Below, in pieces: positions 61,163-64,000 of a stretch of 64,000 nt of DNA (its first letter is position 1; each line of letters starts with the position of its first letter). The translations under genes and the position numbers were made by a program. The DNA lies in the IMG/VR virus record IMGVR_UViG_3300020183_000008, positions 62,001 to 126,000 of that record; one strand, written 5' to 3'. The notes under the pieces were generated by a model. It ran no database searches. It saw nothing but the letters and a program-made list of their open reading frames with translations, and was not told where the DNA came from. The DNA is from a virus.

Positions 61163-61487
61163 TTAATTTCCTTGCAAGTTCTTCACACTCGTCAATTTTA
61201 TTTGCTAAGTATTCAAAAACCGAATTCACTTCTTCCGGAGTAGCTTTACGGTTCAGCATCTCTTTTTCGTAAATTCTGTCTTTATAGAAAAATCCAATTT
61301 GCGAGTTAGCGCAAAGAAATGAAGAATTTTCTTCAAATTCGACTTTTTCTACGAAAAATCCACATGTCAAAGCAGAAAATTTATCTAAATCAACAATAAC
61401 TTTGTCTTTTCCTTGTTGTCGGATAACTTGAGCCATCCAGAATACGAATGAGCTAATCGACATCAAAAGGTACGAGATGGTATTCAT
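61122..61487 (-). CDS. Membrane-anchored hypothetical protein
   Basis: A 121-residue protein. Residues 1-20 (MNTISYLLMSISSFVFWMAQ) form a likely membrane anchor or uncleaved signal. A basic patch and a soluble domain with two cysteines and a helical tail (EYLANKIDECEELARKLNAI) follow. It lies between a helicase gene and a virion-like gene, overlapping both. Not recognised. Confidence 0.55.
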   Translation of the reverse strand: MNTISYLLMSISSFVFWMAQVIRQQGKDKVIVDLDKFSALTCGFFVEKVEFEENSSFLCANSQIGFFYKDRIYEKEMLNRKATPEEVNSVFEYLANKIDECEELARKLNAIQRGLQDKQTI

Positions 61488-63193
61488 GAAGTTATGATAT
61501 CCAAAAAAGTATTTTTTGCAGGTATACCTTTGAAAGTCGTTTTAGGAAAAGATATAAATAAACGTGTCCTAGCTCTGGTGATCGCAACGTAATACAAACG
61601 GAGTTCTTCCTCTTGGTCTACTCGATGAAACTCAAAGCGATCGTTTCTCAGAGATGGGAAAAGACCATCGTAAACCCCGATGATGAAAACATTGTCCCAT
61701 TCAAGACCTTTGCTTGAATGAATTGTGGTGAGGGTGACACCTTCAGATGTTTTTTCATCGACCGAAAACATGATATCAGTCACGAATTTTTCTAAATCTT
61801 TTTGAGATGATGCGTATTCAAGAAATCTTTCTACCGCAAGGTCTCTCGGTTGGTCTGGGTATTTTTCTTTCACGTAGGGAATGTAAAATTTCTTTACTTC
61901 TTTAAGAAAAGTGCTTGTATCCCTATCAGAAAAAACATTTTGCAATTCTTTAATTGCCTCGTTTTTTACATTTTTAATTCCTGACTTAACGATTTCATCA
62001 GCAATTTGACTGCCTTTTACTTTTCCAATTTTCGGCAACATCCTAGCAATTCTAGTCCAAGCTATCGTATCTTTTGGGTTTGCATAACATCTCAAAAAAC
62101 AAATCACGTCTTGGATATGGTTTGCTGTAAGAAGGCTCTGTCCGCTCCAAACCGAAAAAGGGACTTGTTGAGATGTGAGTCTTAGCTGCATTTGCTGAGA
62201 TGCGTGATGCGACCTATACAGGATCGCCATCGAATCCCAACTGTGACCTTCGCGACGCAATTCAGCCATTTTGTTGTAAACCCAAGCTGATTCATCACCG
62301 CTATTGTCAGGTCTAGCTACGATTATTTTCGGAGCATCAGGTTCATTCCGTATAGGTACAAGTTCTACCTTTTCGGTCGATGTGAGTTTCCGAACCACCA
62401 AATTTGCGACCCTACAGACCTCTTGAGTCGACCTGTAATTTACTGACAAAGGGTAGTCGATGCACCCCTCGTTCGACCAATCTTGGAATGACTCCAGCGA
62501 TGCTCCGCGCCAACTATACAGACATTGCGCTGCATCACCGACAATAAAAAGATTGCGTTTAGGGTTTATCAAAGCCTTGGTAATCTCAGATTGAATAACC
62601 GAGTTATCCTGAGCTTCATCGACTAGAACTAATTCGAGATTTAACTTGATAACATCTTTGCGCAAAAGAAGTAAGAAGTCTTCAAGCAGGTCATCATAAT
62701 CTTTTAGATTTTTATCAATTTTATACGCTTTAAATTCAGTAGCTAATTTGGCAAGATCAGGATCTTTTATAGCCTCGTTCTTGTTTCTCGATGAACTAAT
62801 CAGAGCTACCAACTCAGAATTTTTACCTTCCCAACCCATGCGTTCAGCTAATTCACCGACAACATCGTGAACATCATTTTCAGACATCAGTGTATATTTA
62901 AATAATTTTTTCAGGTAATTGTGCGCAAAAGAGTGGAAGGTACCAGAGTAAACTTTTTCAGCGGAGTCACCTATGATTTTTTTGAGTCGAGTTTTTAACT
63001 CAGACCCCGCTTTTTTGGTAAAAGTTAAAGCGACTATTTTCGATGGATTTACACCCCTTTTAATTTCGTATGCTATTTTTGCAGTAAGCAAGGTTGTCTT
63101 ACCTGACCCTGCTCCCGCAATAACGCGCACGACACCAGAAGGGGCTTTTACAGCCGCTAATTGTTGAGAATTTAATTTTGAGAAAATACTCAT
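61484..63193 (-). CDS. UvrD/Rep-family SF1A helicase
   Basis: A 569-residue protein. Motifs are: I AGAGSGKTT (about 26-34), Ia VALTFTKKAG, II LVLVDEAQDN, III VGDAAQCLYSWRGA, IV SVNYRSTQEV, V LTTIHSSKGLEWDNVF and VI YVAITRARTRL. It is shorter than bacterial UvrD (about 720), lacking the C-terminal extension. It unwinds DNA 3'-5' in repair or replication. It starts 104 bp from a divergent fibre-like gene. Confidence 0.92.
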   Translation of the reverse strand: MSIFSKLNSQQLAAVKAPSGVVRVIAGAGSGKTTLLTAKIAYEIKRGVNPSKIVALTFTKKAGSELKTRLKKIIGDSAEKVYSGTFHSFAHNYLKKLFKYTLMSENDVHDVVGELAERMGWEGKNSELVALISSSRNKNEAIKDPDLAKLATEFKAYKIDKNLKDYDDLLEDFLLLLRKDVIKLNLELVLVDEAQDNSVIQSEITKALINPKRNLFIVGDAAQCLYSWRGASLESFQDWSNEGCIDYPLSVNYRSTQEVCRVANLVVRKLTSTEKVELVPIRNEPDAPKIIVARPDNSGDESAWVYNKMAELRREGHSWDSMAILYRSHHASQQMQLRLTSQQVPFSVWSGQSLLTANHIQDVICFLRCYANPKDTIAWTRIARMLPKIGKVKGSQIADEIVKSGIKNVKNEAIKELQNVFSDRDTSTFLKEVKKFYIPYVKEKYPDQPRDLAVERFLEYASSQKDLEKFVTDIMFSVDEKTSEGVTLTTIHSSKGLEWDNVFIIGVYDGLFPSLRNDRFEFHRVDQEEELRLYYVAITRARTRLFISFPKTTFKGIPAKNTFLDIITS

Positions 63194-63237
63194 AGTCTTA
63201 CTGTAATAATATGAAATAGTAGAAGTAGCAAATCCGA

Positions 63238-63247
63238 TTTCGGCGGA
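63238..63247 (+). promoter_or_regulatory. TTTCGGCGGA element, exact, in a divergent gap
   Basis: It lies in the 103-bp gap between the leftward UvrD-type gene and the rightward fibre-like gene, 49 bp before the latter's ATG. A TATAGA (63266-63271) follows 31 bp upstream of that ATG. Confidence 0.6.
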
Positions 63248-63296
63248 ACCGATATTACTCTAATTTATAGATTTCTCAGGTTCCAAAGGGGAAAAA

Positions 63297-64000
63297 ATGA
63301 GCGTATCAAGAGAATCATTTGACATATCAAAAGGCTACCTCGAAGTTCAGTTCAATCAGGATGTTCCTCTTTTGGACTCAGAACTGAATGAAGCGCAAAA
63401 GATTATCCGTTCTTCTATTGAAGATACTAGAAGAGCTGGGTTCGGTACAGCATACGCAGGTGATGAATGGCGTGTTGTCGTAAGCCCTGACACGAACAGT
63501 ATTGTTGTAAAAAAAGGCACTTTTTTCCATAATGGCTACGCTGTCCGTTTGCTCCAAGATGTGACAATCGGATTTCTTACGACACCTGTGACAGATCGTG
63601 TCGATACAGTTTTCTGTGAATATTATTTTGGTACAGTTGATGCGACTCTCGATTCAGACATGCTTGATCCCGCTGTAGGGCTAGAAACATCACAGCGAAT
63701 CAAACTCTTCTTTTCTATCCGCGTAGGTGAAGGTGTTGCTTTCCCTGTACCTCAAGGTAACAGGTTTTATTTTCAGCTTGCAACACTAAGACGTGAAGCC
63801 GCAAATCCTAATATCACTGAATCTATGATTGTCGATGACCGATACAGAACAGTTCATACCTATGTTGTTAATGGAGCTGAAGTGAAATCCGCAGGTGGAC
63901 TTGCGGTTTCGGTGACATCAGGTCAAGTACGTGTAGCGGGAAACGATTACTTTGTAGAATCGAACCAACCTACGATTTCTCTGCCGGGAAATTCGACACG
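63297..64000 (+). CDS. Fibre-like virion protein, truncated by window edge
   Basis: An open frame of 234 codons from ATG 63297, running off the right edge. AAAGGGGAAA precedes the start. The N-terminus YLEVQFNQDVPLLDSELNEA matches the PLDSE-containing N-termini of the giant proteins at 26480 and 29986. VFCEYYFGTVDA and FYFQLATLRREAANPNI follow, also comparable to their sequence. It is the third member of this family in the window and probably shares the attachment role. Confidence 0.72.
   Translation, partial: MSVSRESFDISKGYLEVQFNQDVPLLDSELNEAQKIIRSSIEDTRRAGFGTAYAGDEWRVVVSPDTNSIVVKKGTFFHNGYAVRLLQDVTIGFLTTPVTDRVDTVFCEYYFGTVDATLDSDMLDPAVGLETSQRIKLFFSIRVGEGVAFPVPQGNRFYFQLATLRREAANPNITESMIVDDRYRTVHTYVVNGAEVKSAGGLAVSVTSGQVRVAGNDYFVESNQPTISLPGNST

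Overview
The window reads as part of a large tailed-phage genome, probably a myovirus infecting a Gram-negative bacterium. It has phage structural genes (a tape-measure-like protein, paralogous baseplate-like proteins, fibre-like proteins of over 1100 residues), a phage-encoded replication and recombination set, dense gene packing with many 4-bp ATGA overlaps, and strong Shine-Dalgarno sites. A lipobox protein and a DksA-type zinc finger point to a Gram-negative, probably proteobacterial, host. I cannot name the phage or host from sequence alone. The large auxiliary gene set (class I ribonucleotide reductase, full-length Lon, clamp-loader-like subunits, dTDP-sugar synthesis) suggests a big, possibly jumbo-sized, genome.

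Layout. 0-5 kb (minus): tail and baseplate genes. 5.1-6.5 kb (plus): a two-gene island, a cysteine-rich lipoprotein and a small membrane protein, closed by a 26-bp palindrome. 6.5-24.2 kb (minus): Hsp20, PhoH-like ATPase, a sigma-like protein, family A DNA polymerase, a sugar-nucleotide and glycosyltransferase cassette (RmlA, RmlB, RmlD but no RmlC), a 2OG-Fe(II) oxygenase, a primase zinc domain, DnaB-type helicase, a possible helicase loader and an SNF2-type helicase. 24.2-25.2 kb: one plus-strand gene. 25.2-33.8 kb (minus): a possible second sigma-like protein, two giant fibre-like proteins and a zinc ribbon.

33.8-35.4 kb is a 1.6-kb region with no convincing gene, between leftward and rightward gene blocks. 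It holds an alternating 58/71-74 bp repeat array, a 94-bp direct repeat flanking an AT-rich tract, and a 12-bp tandem repeat. It is the best candidate here for a replication origin, a structured RNA locus or a control region.

35.4-59.8 kb (plus): metallopeptidase-like protein, DksA-like zinc finger, clamp-loader delta-prime-like and delta-like subunits, NrdA/NrdB, an adenylation-domain-only NAD ligase homologue, RecD-like helicase, HU-like protein, Lon, an SSB candidate, RuvC-like nuclease, RecA, a Rad50/SbcC homologue split into two genes around an Mre11/SbcD-like nuclease and a Cas4/RecB-like Fe-S nuclease, then a run of small genes. 59.8-63.2 kb (minus): a virion-like protein, a membrane-anchored protein and a UvrD-type helicase. 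63.3 kb to the edge (plus): the start of another fibre-like gene.

The most striking unexplained signal is a near-palindromic element, TTTCGGCGGA (longest form TTTCCGCCGAAA). It occurs exactly seven times between 34.9 and 63.3 kb, mostly in the rare gaps or just upstream of DNA-metabolism genes. Together with the central repeats it suggests a phage-specific regulatory or replication system.
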